64,000 bases of DNA from Chaunax sp. Z400. Taxonomy: Eukaryota > Chordata > Actinopteri > Lophiiformes > Chaunacidae. Where the stretch lies: contig CM075194.1 in NCBI GenBank assembly GCA_037577475.1, positions 21,082,992-21,146,991 of the forward strand. The letters run 5' to 3'. Position numbers and translations under genes: made by a program. Below, one piece after another: positions 24,601 through 34,812 of this stretch; the first letter of the stretch is position 1; each line of letters starts with the position of its first letter. The notes under the pieces were generated by a model. That model was given only the letters and a program-made list of their open reading frames with translations. It did no database searches and was not told the origin of the DNA.

Positions 24601-27600
24601 ATGAACTATAGAAGTCAATATAACCCTATCTCAGTCATCTGATTAGAAGTGAGTTCATAATTATTGGTTTCAAAACATAAAATCCCCATTTTTAGTTCCA
24701 TTCCCTCAAAGTATCAGACTGAGGCTAAAAATATATAAAACCAAAACCACAAATCATTCCTTCATTTCTCTCTTCTGGGATTCCTTATCAGCCTCTGAGT
24801 CGACAGGACAACAGACAGAGGAGAAACAGTGGACGGGTTTTTCATTTACTTAAACAATAGTGGGTCCAACAGTGGCTGAAATAATAGAAATAAAGATAGA
24901 ACTAAAATAAAACCCAGAGGAACACATCTAGTGCTACAAAACTAGTAGTCTGCTCCAGATTAAAATCATCAGTGATTAATGTTCAGTTAACGAATCTCTA
25001 CTCTCAAGCTTCTCCGCAATACTTACATATATTCCCATCCATCAAGCATAGGGGCATGAATGGCTTTCCTGGACAGCCAAAGGAGCTCTGGCTCAGTGTA
25101 GGGATCAATGCCAATCTGTCGGGTGTTATCAAGGATTTCTGATGATAGAGAAGATTGAGATATTAGACAGGATGAATGTAAAAGTCGTCAAATAGATTTA
25201 CCAGTTCATTAAGGCAAAGTGAGGCACCCCAAAACAAAACATGATATCATATAATGACATCATTTGAGTGGGATGAAAAAATCTATGTATTGATAGTGAA
25301 TAACTACATGTTTTCAAATCTACTATCATCCCACTTTATCAATCAACATACAGTGTAAACCAATCACACAGTAGATTTAACATCTGCCACTCATGAGCTG
25401 CTGATAAAAATCACATGTGGTTGGAGAGTTTATATGTTTCTATTTGTAGATAATGTAAGTACAATAAGTCAGTCATGAACCTGCCTCCAACCAAACACAG
25501 TTTGTAAACCTCCCTCATCCCTGCTTACCTTCTTCCGAGAATGTATATTCCTCACTCTCGTCAGATTTAGGGGCCACAGGATGTCTTCGCTCACGCTCCT
25601 GAATCACCAGGAGGCGGAATTGCTCATCTGTGGGATCATCCTCGGTGAACTCATGAGTCAACATGTTGTGATAAACACCGTCATCATATTGATCCTTGCT
25701 GTGGGGGAAAAGGAGGAGAGAGAGGAGGGGGTCACTTTAACACTTCCAAAAACCTCAGGACAGGGGGGAGAGATGATGGGTGGATGACTAGGTGAACAGG
25801 GAGATGTCACCAGAGGTTGTGCTGTCACCTGACAGTGAACGCTGCACCACATGAACTATAGAAGTCAATATAACCCTATCTCAGTCATCTGATTAGAACT
25901 GAGTTCATAATTATTGGTTTCAAAACATAAAATCCCCATTTTTAGTTCCATTCTCTCAAAGTATCAGACTGAGGCTAAAAATATATAAAACCAAAACCAC
26001 AAATCATTCCTTCATTTCTCTCTTCTGGGATTCCTTATCAGCCTCTGAGTCGACAGGACAACAGACAGAGGAGAAACAGTGGACGGGTTTTTCATTTACT
26101 TAAACAATAGTGGGTCCAACAGTGGCTGAAATAATAGAAATAAAGATAGAACTAAAATAAAACCCAGAGGAACACATCTAGTGCTACAAAACTAGTAGTC
26201 TGCTCCAGATTAAAATCATCAGTGATTAATGTTCAGTTAACGAATCTCTACTCTCAAGCTTCTCTGCAATACTTACATATATTCCCATCCATCAAGCATA
26301 GGGGCATGGATGGCTTTCCTGGCCAGCCAAAGGAGCTCTGGCTCAGTGTCAGGATCAATGCCAAGCTGTTGGGCGTAATCAAGGATTTCTGATGATAGAG
26401 AAGATTGAGATATTAGACAGGATGAATGTAAAAGTCATCAAATAGATTTACCAGTTCATTAAGGCAAAGTGAGGCACCCCAAAACAAAACATGATATCAT
26501 ATAATGACATCATTTGAGTGGGATGAAAAAATCTATGTATTGATAGTGAATAACTACATGTTTTCAAATCTGCTATCATCCCACTTTATCAATCAACATA
26601 CAGTGTAAACCAATCACACAGTAGATTTAACATCTGCCACTCATGAGCTGCTGATAAAAATCACATGTGGTTGGAGAGTTTATATGTTTCTATTTGTAGA
26701 TAACTAAGTACAGTAAGTCAGTCATGAACCTGCCTCCAACCAAACACAGTTTGTAAACCTCCCTCCTCCCTGCTTACCTTCTTCTGAGAATGTATATTCC
26801 TCACTCTCGTCAGAACCAGGGGCCACAGGATGTCTTCGCTCACGCTCCTGAATCACCAGGAGGCGGTAGTGGTCATCTGTGGGATCATTCCAGGTGGACT
26901 TATCAGTCGACCTGTTGTAATAGTAAATTTGACCATCATCACTCTGGCTGTGGAGGAAAAGGAGGAGAGAGAGGAGGGGGTCACTTTAACACTTCCAAAA
27001 ACCCCAGGACAGGGGGAGAGATGATGGGTGGATGACTAGGTGAACAGGGAGATGTCACCAGAGGTTGTGCTGTCACCTGACAGTGAACGCTGCACCACAT
27101 GAACTATAGAAGTCAATATAACCCTATCTCAGTCATCTGATTAGAACTGAGTTCATAATTATTGGTTTCAAAACATAAAATCCCCATTTTTAGTTCCATT
27201 CCCTCAAAGTATCAGACTGAGGCTAAAAATATATAAAACCAAAACCACAAATCATTCCTTCATTTCTCTCCTCTGGGATTCCTTATCAGCCTCTGAGTCG
27301 ACAGGACAACAGACAGAGGAGAAACAGTGGACGGGTTTTTCATTTACTTAAACAATAGTGGGTCCAACAGTGGCTGAAATAATAGAAATAAAGATAGAAC
27401 TAAAATAAAACCCAGAGGAACACATCTAGTGCTACAAAACTAGTAGTCTGCTCCAGATTAAAATCATCAGTGATTAATGTTCAGTTAACGAATCTCTACT
27501 CTCAAGCTTCTCTGCAATACTTACACATATTCCCATCCATCAAGAATCTGGCCATTAAAGGCTTCCCTGGCCAGCCAAAGGAGCTCTGGCTCAGTGTCAG

Positions 27601-28182
27601 GATCAATGCCAAGCTGTCGGGCGTAATCAAGGATTTCTGATGATAGAGAAGATTGAGATATTAGACAGGATGAATGTAAAAGTAACGAGAACAATTTCAT
27701 TTCCTGGAGAAAATGAGTGAGAGGCTGAAGCTTGTGGCTCTCATACAATAGTCATCCTATAGTCATCAAAGTCACTCATCAAATAGATTTACCAGTTCAT
27801 TAAGGCAAAGTGAGGCACCCCAAAACAAAACATGATATCATATAATGACATAACAATTTGAGTGGGATAAAAAAATCTATGTATTGATAGTTAATAACTA
27901 CAGGTTTTCAATTCTGCTATCATCCCACTTTATCAATCAACATACAGTGTAAACCAATCACACAGTAGATTTAACATCTGCCACTCATGAGCTGCTGATA
28001 AAAATCACATGTGGTTGGAGAGTTTATATGTTTCTATTTGTAGATAACTAAGTACAGTAAGTCAGTCATGAACCTGCCTCCAACCAAACACAGTTTGTAA
28101 ACCTCCCTCCTCCTTGCTTACCTTCTTCTGTGTTCTGCTCAGGTTCAGTGGCCTCCTGGGCATCGAGAGGAGAGTTGTCCAT
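18279..28182 (-). CDS. cep164-like gene with tandem WW modules and coiled coils (17-exon model)
   Basis: I spliced 17 coding exons by hand: 28,182-28,122; 27,636-27,525; 26,947-26,778; 26,388-26,277; 25,698-25,529; 25,138-25,027; 24,448-24,279; 23,889-23,778; 23,200-23,002; 22,714-22,652; 21,538-21,296; 20,703-20,560; 20,349-20,266; 20,180-20,112; 19,997-18,745; 18,633-18,474; 18,353-18,279. All introns are GT-AG, phases match, and the 3,309 nt are open to a TAA stop (about 1,102 residues). The start is MDNSPLDAQE. The N-terminus resembles CEP164, a distal-appendage protein of the mother centriole whose N-terminal WW region binds TTBK2 during ciliogenesis: EILDYARQLGIDPDTEPELL, then GWEY, a WW fold and HYRLLVIQERER. 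The rest is charged coiled coil. Human CEP164 is longer (about 1,460 residues) and has one WW module; this gene has four here and a fifth upstream. The function of this paralogue is inference. Confidence 0.75.
18745..19997 (-). CDS. Large repetitive coiled-coil exon of the cep164-like gene
   Basis: One 1,253-nt exon begins after a CA-repeat intron end (gtcag) with ALPQLQERVELKQELDKMRE and ends ERCDLDHRT before a GTAAAG donor. Almost the whole exon is an alpha-helical repeat built on ERDKA..E..KAK.E. Two scales are visible: four consecutive 14-residue (two-heptad, 42-nt) units of the TERDKAKEEAESLR type, and two full 56-residue (168-nt) units running from KERDQAREDIRKAKEEAEIL to AKAKEMKLR. Such units favour replication slippage, and the copy at 62.5-63.8 kb has three of the 56-residue units rather than two. 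A long antisense open frame over the same interval is a by-product of the repeat and is not a gene. Confidence 0.75.
20001..20041. repeat. (CA)n microsatellite in intron
   Basis: An acacac run interrupted by two gac steps, placed directly before the large coiled-coil exon, so its complement forms the polypyrimidine/GT region of that acceptor. The counterpart in the duplicated copy (63,832-63,858) is shorter. Confidence 0.85.
20112..22714 (-). CDS. Linker and first coiled-coil exons of the cep164-like gene
   Basis: Five phase-0 exons. 22,714-22,652: acidic linker with a PEPEPE run from a gccgga-type hexamer repeat. 21,538-21,296: IKKHVESLKSSDSEDEEEMR, then a Lys/Glu heptad-rich helix to QDQQEEALQ. 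20,703-20,560: KDCLKKNLNSHLQEERKRLQ and following helix. 20,349-20,266: ESELKNLSDQIELRAKELKS. 20,180-20,112: AANLEKKKKKLGQEEDKVDG. These resemble the CEP164 coiled-coil region in composition and in phrases such as LSDQ..LRAKELKS. All lengths are multiples of three, so any could be skipped without a frameshift. Confidence 0.65.
23002..23889 (-). CDS. WW-derived module 5 (exons 23,889-23,778 and 23,200-23,002)
   Basis: The helix exon is EILDYARQIGIDPDTEPELL, then SLARDCLNASMPNNWLI; Trp in WLAR has become Ser. The second exon reads KRKEDDQFEYYNTLTNESVM, then EHPKHELHCRLVRYERERLQ, and ends in a charged tail (LEATTEGTETKENEKKNQTE). Its tail resembles that of module 1 rather than modules 2-4, which suggests that the first and last modules represent the ancestral exon and the middle ones are expansions. 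It ends in phase 0. Confidence 0.75.
24279..25138 (-). CDS. WW-derived module 4 (exons 25,138-25,027 and 24,448-24,279)
   Basis: The helix exon is EILDNTRQIGIDPYTEPELL, with YA changed to NT and D to Y, and ends with APMLDGWEY. The second exon is a close relative of module 3 (KDQYDDGVYHNMLTHEFSKD), then DPTDEQFRLRLIQEHERRHP. The second Trp is replaced by Lys. Modules 3 and 4 are the most recent pair by protein similarity. Intron length is 578 nt. Confidence 0.75.
25529..26388 (-). CDS. WW-derived module 3 (exons 26,388-26,277 and 25,698-25,529)
   Basis: The helix exon reads EILDYAQQLGIDPDTEPELL and ends with APMLDGWEY. The second exon reads KDQYDDGVYHNMLTHEFTED, then DPTDEQFRLLVIQERERRHP. 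The first Trp is kept, but the aromatic strand is reduced to VYHN and the second Trp position holds Glu (EFTEDDP), so a classical WW ligand pocket is lost. Intron length is 578 nt. Confidence 0.75.
26778..27636 (-). CDS. WW module 2 (exons 27,636-27,525 and 26,947-26,778)
   Basis: The helix exon (112 nt) reads EILDYARQLGIDPDTEPELL, then WLAREAFNGQILDGWEYV. The WW exon (170 nt) reads SDDGQIYYYNRSTDKSTWND, then PTDDHYRLLVIQERERRHP, and ends in the acidic tail DESEEYTFSEEG. This is the only module with a complete WW signature: first Trp in GWEY, the YYY strand, second Trp in STWNDP, and the proline. The 577-nt intron between the two exons is nearly identical to those of the other modules. Confidence 0.8.
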
Positions 28183-28941
28183 GGCAACTGCAGAGACAAA
28201 GAAATGCACAACAGGATGAATGGCACCAGAAATGGAGAGGTATTGGTTATAATTAAATAGAAGACATTTGCAGAAGAGTTGCCATCTCATCTCAGTATGT
28301 TGTGCAAAGCGCACCTCAGCTAATAAGACAAACACATTTTTTTCTTGAATCTAGCTTGCTAGCAAGCAAAGAAAAGCTGAAGAACTGTGACTCAGTAAGG
28401 TCACACAAAAAGTGTAATACAAAAAATGTCAACGTGAAATAAACTTCAGGACGGTTTTGTGTGGGACACTCAGAAAGAGACAAAGTATAACAGTCACTGT
28501 GTACGCAGAGAGGAGAAAGATAAGACAGTTAAAACTCTAGCCATTTTCGGACAGGCATTGCGCAACAGGTCGGGAATGAAAACGGTGTCTGGATGGGGCT
28601 ACAAACGACAACATCTCTAAGGATGCTTCTTCTGTTTTCTGTTGACGATGGAAACATGACTCTGATTGATTGACCCACATAAGGCATTCAAAAATCCTCG
28701 TAATCTCTTGATACACAAACAATTACAGTTAAGCAGCACAAAGATAATATAACCAAGGATCAAAGATGACAGCACGTCTATGCATGTCTGTATGTTGGGG
28801 TGACTGTTCTAGTGTTGACTGAGTGCTATCCACTGTTTCTATTAAAAAAAATACCGGTCGCTTTTGTGAGTCGTTTGGATATTACCAACACTTTACATCT
28901 GTAACAGCTTTAATGACTGTTGATATGTAAACATGACTCAC

Positions 28942-28969
28942 CGTGCTGCTGTGCGGGTGAATTAGGGAC
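28942..28969 (-). CDS. 28-nt exon (or downstream copy of the first exon)
   Basis: It is bounded by ctatag on the acceptor side and GTGAGT on the donor side. Read in phase 0 it encodes VPNSPAQQH plus one base, and this phase fits both the end of module 1 (29,523) and the 66-nt exon at 28,187-28,122. However, its 3' flank is homologous to the first-exon flank at 31,545, so it may instead be the 3' end of a non-coding first exon for the ATG at 28,182. Both readings are compatible with the sequence. Confidence 0.45.
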
Positions 28970-29522
28970 CTATAGGGGATGAGACACAGAGAAGAAAGCA
29001 CATCAGAAGTAAGAAAACATCAGACAAAACTCAAATACTTCACAAAATGTTTAGAATCCCTGCTGTAGAGAATAAGGGGATCACAGGCATAAAATAATGT
29101 TTTGCTCTAGTTTCCCTAAACAGGTAACAGTGTCCCAAAAAGCAAAGCATAAACTAAACCATATAAAGGTATAACCTGCCCTTGGAAATATCTGTGGATG
29201 TCTGCACACTAATTCCTGACTGTACTGTGTACGTAGTTCGTACTTGTCACTTGGCTCCATTTTGTTTTGGACATTTTGAAAAAGGTTTATGATGAATTAT
29301 TTACATAAAATTGTCTCATGAGCCACATATATGCTTTTCTTATTTCACTTTTAACACATGCCCATTGTTTCCGTTCTTTTAGTGCACTCTGCTAGTTGTT
29401 ACACTGGTTGAATATATTTAAAGGGCAATAGTTAGACCGAATGAAATATTTCTCCCTCTAAAAACAAAACAAAAACACAGAGGATACAACATTAAAACTA
29501 TTATTTAATAAACAGCACTCAC

Positions 29523-30859
29523 TTCTGGAACATTTTGTGGCCCTTCCTTCTTCTTTTTCTTTTTCTTTTCCTTTTCCTTTTTCTTCTTCTTCGTCCCTTT
29601 GCCTCCTGCAGTGGCCTCAAGCTGGAGGCGCTCACGCTCCTGAATCACCAGGTGGCGGTAGTGCTGCATTGTGGGATCTTCACTGGAGAGCTGGCCAGTC
29701 TGCTTGTTCCAATAAAAATTGGCACCATCATCACTCTGGCTGTGGGGGGGGGAGGAGAAGGGAGAGGGGGGTCAATTTAAACCTCCAAAAACCCCAGGAC
29801 AGGGGGGAGAGATGATGGGTGGATGACTAGGTGAACAGGGAGATGTCACCAGAGGTTGTGCTGTCACCTGACAGTGAACGCTGCACCATATGAACTATAG
29901 AAGTCAATATAACCCTATCTCAGTCATCTGATTAGAACTGAGTTCATAATTATTGGTTTCAAAACATAAAATCCCCATTTTTAGTTCCATTCCCTCAAAG
30001 TATCAGACTGAGGCTAAAAATATATAAAACCAAAACCACAAATCATTCCTTCATTTCTCTCCTCTGGGATTCCTTATCAGCCTCTGAGTCGACAGGACAA
30101 CAGACAGAGGAGAAACAGTGGACGGGTTTTTCATTTACTTAAACAATAGTGGGTCCAACAGTGGCTGAAATAATAGAAATAAAGATCGAACTAAAATAAA
30201 ACCCAGAGGAACACATCTAGTGCTACAAAACTAGTAGTCTGCTCCAGATTAAAATCATCAGTGATTAATGTTCAGTTAACGAATCTCTACTCTCAAGCTT
30301 CTCTGCAATACTTACAAATAATGCCATCCGTCAAAAAACAGGGCATTAAAGGCTTTCCTGGCCAGCCAAAGGAGCTCTGGCTCAGTGTCAGGATCAATGC
30401 CAAGCTGTCGGGCGTAATCAAGGATTTCTGATGATAGAGAAGATTGAGATATTAGACAGGATGAATGTAAAAGTCATTAAATAGATTTACCAGTTCAAGG
30501 CAAAGTGAGGCACCCCAAAACAAAACATGATATCATATAATGACATCATTTGAGTGGGATGAAAAAATCTATGTATTGATAGTGAATAACTACATGTTTT
30601 CAAATCTACTATCATCCCACTTTATCAATCAACATACAGTGTAAACCAATCACACAGTAGATTTAACATCTGCCACTCATGAGCTGCTGATAAAAATCAC
30701 ATGTGGTTGGAGAGTTTATATGTTTCTATTTGTAGATAACTAAGTACAGTAAGTCAGTCATGAACCTGCCTCCAACCAAACACAGTTTGTAAACCTCCCT
30801 CATCCCTGCTTACCTTCACTGTCCTCAAGTTCAGTGTCCTCCACTTTATGATTAGACAT
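29523..30859 (-). CDS. Upstream start exon and WW module 1 of the cep164-like locus
   Basis: Three exons: 30,859-30,814 (start, MSNHKVEDTELEDSE), 30,427-30,316 (helix exon, EILDYARQLGIDPDTEPELL, ending FDGWHY) and 29,739-29,523 (WW exon, DDGANFYWNKQTGQLSSEDP, then HYRHLVIQERERLQLEA and a lysine-rich run encoded by AAG/AAA repeats). Phases are 1, 2 and 0. The second WW tryptophan is replaced by serine (QLSSEDP). It ends in phase 0 at a GTGAGT donor. It can join in phase to the 28-nt exon at 28,969-28,942 and on to 28,187, giving a five-module protein of about 1,238 residues. Alternatively it is a separate short gene with its own promoter. RNA evidence would decide. Confidence 0.65.
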
Positions 30860-31039
30860 GCTGGGAACTGCAGAGACAAAGAAATTCAAAACAGGATGAA
30901 TGTCACAACAAATGCAGAGATATTGGTTGTAAGAAAATAGAAGAAATTTGCAGGAGGGTTCCCATTTCATCTCAGTGTGTTGTGCAAAACACACCATTCC
31001 ACTATGCAAAAATACGTGATTATAGTATAGTACTTTATA

Positions 31040-31235
31040 TTTTATTCATTTTCTATTCTTGCACTAACTTTTCATTTATTAATTTGTACATTGTTCATTC
31101 CATTTATTTCAATTTGTTCATTTAGATATTCTAGCTTTCTATTTAGCTTTCCTTCCTGACATTTTTCATGGAGAATCTGTAGCGAATCAATTTCCCCACA
31201 GGGATCAATAAAGTATTTCTGATCCTGATTCTGTA
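31040..31235 (+). mobile_element. Retroelement 3' tail fragment
   Basis: The sequence gaatctgtagcgaatcaatt, then tccccacagggatcaataaa and gtatttctgatcctgattctg, is the common end of a fish non-LTR element or SINE. Only the tail is present. Confidence 0.45.
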
Positions 31236-31544
31236 TACAGCTTAATCATCGTGATAACAGATGGACGCAACTTCATGTCAAGATAAATACGGGTCATCTG
31301 CGCTGCACGCCAGAGAGCAGGAGCAGAACCCCAAACACACAGAAGATGAATATTTTACAATGGCTCAGCTAATAAGACAAATATACAGTATAAGACTAAA
31401 TAAACGACTCGCTGTACGACACAAGAGTGTTTCTGTAGGCCCGTGTTAGTGCTCTAGTGTCGCCTTAAAGCTATCCTTTGTTTTGTGTGTGGTTTCGATA
31501 TTACCACCACTTTACATCTGTAGTGATGATATGTAGGCTCTTAC

Positions 31545-31640
31545 CGACGGCTTTGTGTGGCTGCTTTGTGTGTCTGCTCTAGGACTGGGTTTGGTACAAT
31601 GAATGGGCAGATTGCAAATTACGGCCTTTATGGTTTGTCA
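31545..31640 (-). promoter_or_regulatory. Probable 5' non-coding first exon and promoter region, upstream copy
   Basis: A donor CCGTCG|GTAAGAG at 31,545, with downstream sequence cctacatatc and acagatgtaaagtggtggta, aligns with the donor and intron start at 28,942 (GCACG|GTGAGTC, then tttacatatc and acagatgtaaagtgttggta). The two places therefore look like duplicated first exons. The start of transcription is not visible, so the right edge is a guess. Confidence 0.4.
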
Positions 31641-31695
31641 TTCCTTTGATACTTTCCGGAAAGCTGCCTTGATACATCAGAGACAGTTTGGCAGA

Positions 31696-31795
31696 GTTTT
31701 GTTTTGGGGTGCCTCACTTTGCTTTGATGAACTGGTAAATCTATTTACTGAGTGACTTTGATGACTATAGGATGACTATTGTATGAGAGCCACAA
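31696..31795 (-). repeat. Inverted 100-bp copy of cep164-like module-2 intron
   Basis: This stretch is the reverse complement of 27,732-27,831 with only a few differences. The source includes the segment ttgtggctctcatacaatag, which in this window occurs in the module-2 intron (485 nt) but not in the 386-390-nt introns of the other modules. The scrap therefore derives from that intron or its ancestor. Confidence 0.8.
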
Positions 31796-31864
31796 TGCTG
31801 TGTGAAAGCTTTGTTCCATGGTTACAGTAGGCACCCTACAGTTAGCAGTACAGCTAGGCTAGGC

Positions 31865-32310
31865 CAGTGGTTCCCATTGGGTCGCCAGATAAAATAGTTA
31901 TGATTCTATTTGACTATTATTCTAGATTTATATCTGCAGTACATCTTTCAGCCACATGAGGAATCGTGTTTCTAGCTCCACCACACATGGAGTTCAGCCA
32001 ATCATAGCGCTGCATTGGAGCCAGGCAGGCGGTGCCTTGTTCAGAACCTGTTTGGGTTTGCGCCTTGCTGTCCACCATAGTTTCCACCAAAGTAATGAAC
32101 AGATTTTGCAGGTGGTCACAAACATGGATTCCTGGCTAATAAAAAAGAAAGGCACAGCTAGAGACCAGGGACAAGACCCAGCTAGGGACCAGACTGCTGC
32201 AGGTACTGTTAGCTTAGCTACCGCCCAGAGACTAAATGCTATACCGATATGCGTATTGCTCTCCTCTTGTACACATGACTGGAACACAAAGAACAAGCAA
32301 TATTGTGTTT
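31865..32310 (+). mobile_element. hAT element 5' end (putative)
   Basis: It begins cagtggttcccattgggtcg, close to the terminal repeat of Buster/Zaphod-type hAT elements. At 32,124 an ATG opens MDSWLIKKKGTARDQGQDPA, which resembles the extreme N-terminus of BED-finger hAT transposases, then a possible donor. No BED finger, catalytic core or right terminal repeat was found, so it is a fragment. Confidence 0.4.
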
Positions 32311-33299
32311 GATTTAATGATGAGAGGGAAATACAAGTATTTTAATTACAACAAAATGCACTTAATTTGTAGTAGTTAAAATGTGTATTGATTACCTGAT
32401 GTGTGCCTGTTTAATTTAGAATGCACTTAAGTTTACCTGATGTGTGCCTGTTTAATTAAAATGCACTTAAGTTCTCAAATAAAAATATGAACACATGAAC
32501 ATGAACATGAGTGGCTGTTTGCTCAGACTCAATGCATTTTCTCATTTAAAAAGTAGCCTATTTAAAATGATTATATTTTGATAAAGAGATAAAAACAATG
32601 AGATACCACACCCCTCCTAAATGAACTGATGATCGTATCTATAAAGTATTTAAACAACTAAATGTTTTGATGCAGGAAGTGATTGGAAGGATATATATCA
32701 TTCAGAATTTAAAATGTCAATCCTTTCGCTTTTTGTAAGATTGGATAGATTAAATATAATTCTTATTGTTCTTGCCTCCTCATCTCTACATTCCTGCAGA
32801 ACATATTTTCTTTTCAGCTGGTTGGGGTAGTATTGAGCTAGCAAAACATTCCTAATAAATTTGTAACCTTAATTTCATGGTGAGGATAATGTTTTCCAGT
32901 CTCTTAGGGCTGTGGATAATAAGCAGGCTACAGTTGATCTTCCACCCTCTTTTATTTTACTATCATCACGTCAAGACAGTATAGACACACTCGCTCTGAA
33001 GCACACGTCAGCAACACTGCAACTCACATCAGTCCCCCTGAAAACAGTAGCAGGTATAGGAACTAAACTTATGTCACACAAGGGACTGTGAATAAACTTA
33101 AATGTTACATGTATGCAAATATATAAAAAAATAATAATTAAGTGCTGTAACTGGTAATAAAATAATTATTTCTATAATAAAATCAATAATACAAAGCCTA
33201 ATAAGTAACATAAATGAATATGGTGAATTAGTAATTAATATAACCGATGTGTAGCATGTACAATAACTCAGGTTACACAGAGGTAGCTGGCAAAGTCCC
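32311..33299. other. No gene recognised
   Basis: AT-rich sequence with a short direct repeat: aatgcacttaagttt/ct and cctgatgtgtgcctgtttaa occur twice near 32,396-32,474. The right part could include an LTR of the neighbouring gypsy element, but I could not define both LTRs. Confidence 0.35.
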
Positions 33300-33399
33300 C
33301 TTGTAGGCTTTCAATCTATTATGGTGTACAATCCATGTCCGTGAGCATGCAATCCTTGGATCCGTGATCTCATAGGTGACACCAGGGTGTCCGTCTCTC

Positions 33400-34660
33400 C
33401 TCCTTCATCACTGGACCACAGAGGGGCTCTTCAATCTGGGAGCAAGCTTGTTCATCCTGTGTGCAGAGTCATCCAGGAGAACAAGGTCACCTGTCTGATG
33501 AGGGTGAAGCATGACTTTCTTCTCATACTGAGTCTTTTGATGCTGTTTGGTTGATGCAGAGTTGTGGGCTGCATCCTGGAAAGCATGTGACAAGCCTGTG
33601 GCAAGGTGTTTGGCATAAGCTGTTGGTGTGCCAGGTGTTGAAGAGGTCACTGAGAAAATCCAGTGCTTGAATGAACCCTTGAGTTGTAGGCAAGCTCAAC
33701 TTGGGGCAAGTAGGTACTGGTCCCGTTCACCACCACTTTGATATATGTACTTAGCAAGTTGATCTTTCAGTGTCCTGTTCAGTCTTTCCACCATGCCATC
33801 TGACTGGGCATGGTATGATGATGTGCGTGTTTTACTGATGCCAAATGAGATGCAAAGATGCTTAATGAAGTCTGATTCAAACTGCCTGCCTTGGTCAGTG
33901 TGAAATGACTCTGGCAACCCGTACTGTCTTATATAGTCCTCAAAAATACACTTTGCCACAGTAGTAGCACGCTGGTCTTTCAGGGGAAAGAGACATAGTG
34001 TGTAAAGTAGTTCATTAACACCAGAACATACCTGTTGACATGTGTTGTAACAGGTAACTCAGTGATGTCTGCAGCGACCTTCTCAAATGGCCTCTCTGCT
34101 TGACTTGGTTGTTATGGGGCTCTTTCATGTGGTGTAGGGCAACCCTGTGTTTGACATGGGAAGCATTCAGCACAAAACTTGTGAATATCACAGCTCATGT
34201 ATGGCCAATAACAAATGTGGCTGAAGGTGACCGCTGAACTGATTTCTATGCAGACCGGTCAAGGTGGTGGGAATGAGAGCTGCTGGCAAAACAACTTGAA
34301 AGGTTGCAGGCATGTGGGGGCTTGCTTTGATTTTTCTGCAGAGGATCCCGTGGCCAATTTAGGCATTCATGCCAAAGTTTCCTCAATGTGGGGGAAGAGT
34401 GTTTTAAACGGCCAATGGGTGGCCTGTGTGTGCCGTCCTCTAACCATGACATGACTTTGCTGAGACATTCATCTCTGCTTTGCTGTTGCCATAGTTCCTC
34501 CAAGTCAATTGAAAGTGTGTGGCTGATTTCGGAATTATCTGAGTTAACGGTGTCATTTGTGTCTCTGCTGGCTGTAGTTGTCTTGTCTGTGGTGGTGATG
34601 GCAGAGATGACACACTGAACAGCTTTGTTGTGCATCTCAGTGTTTGGACGCCTAGACATG
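33400..34660 (-). pseudogene. Ty3/gypsy retroelement pol remnant (RNase H tail to integrase)
   Basis: Read on the minus strand, fragments follow pol order. 34,659-34,246: end of the RNase H/linker region, beginning SRRPNTEMHNKAV. 33,959-33,696: integrase core, with the DQGRQFESDF motif around the second catalytic Asp and MVERLNRTLKD around the catalytic Glu. 33,650-33,408: post-core region with HQTGDLVLLDDSAHRMNKLA, the chromatin-proximal GPY/F-type segment. Stops and frame changes separate the pieces, so it is inactive. Gag, protease, reverse transcriptase and LTRs were not found in place. Confidence 0.7.
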
Positions 34661-34812
34661 GTGCATGATCTCCTCGCTATGATACAAAATGAATTACCAG
34701 GAGAATCTCTCCAGGATTTTGTTTTAACATAGGCTGGAAACTATTTTCTGATTGTCCAGGTTTCGGTGACAGTGGCCTTGGTGGAGGTGTGACCTCAGTC
34801 AGTGCTTTTTAG

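Noticed and set aside
24331..27035. Repeated short plus-strand frames with similar sequence in each cep164-like module
   Set aside because: They are antisense shadows that recur because the modules are duplicated.
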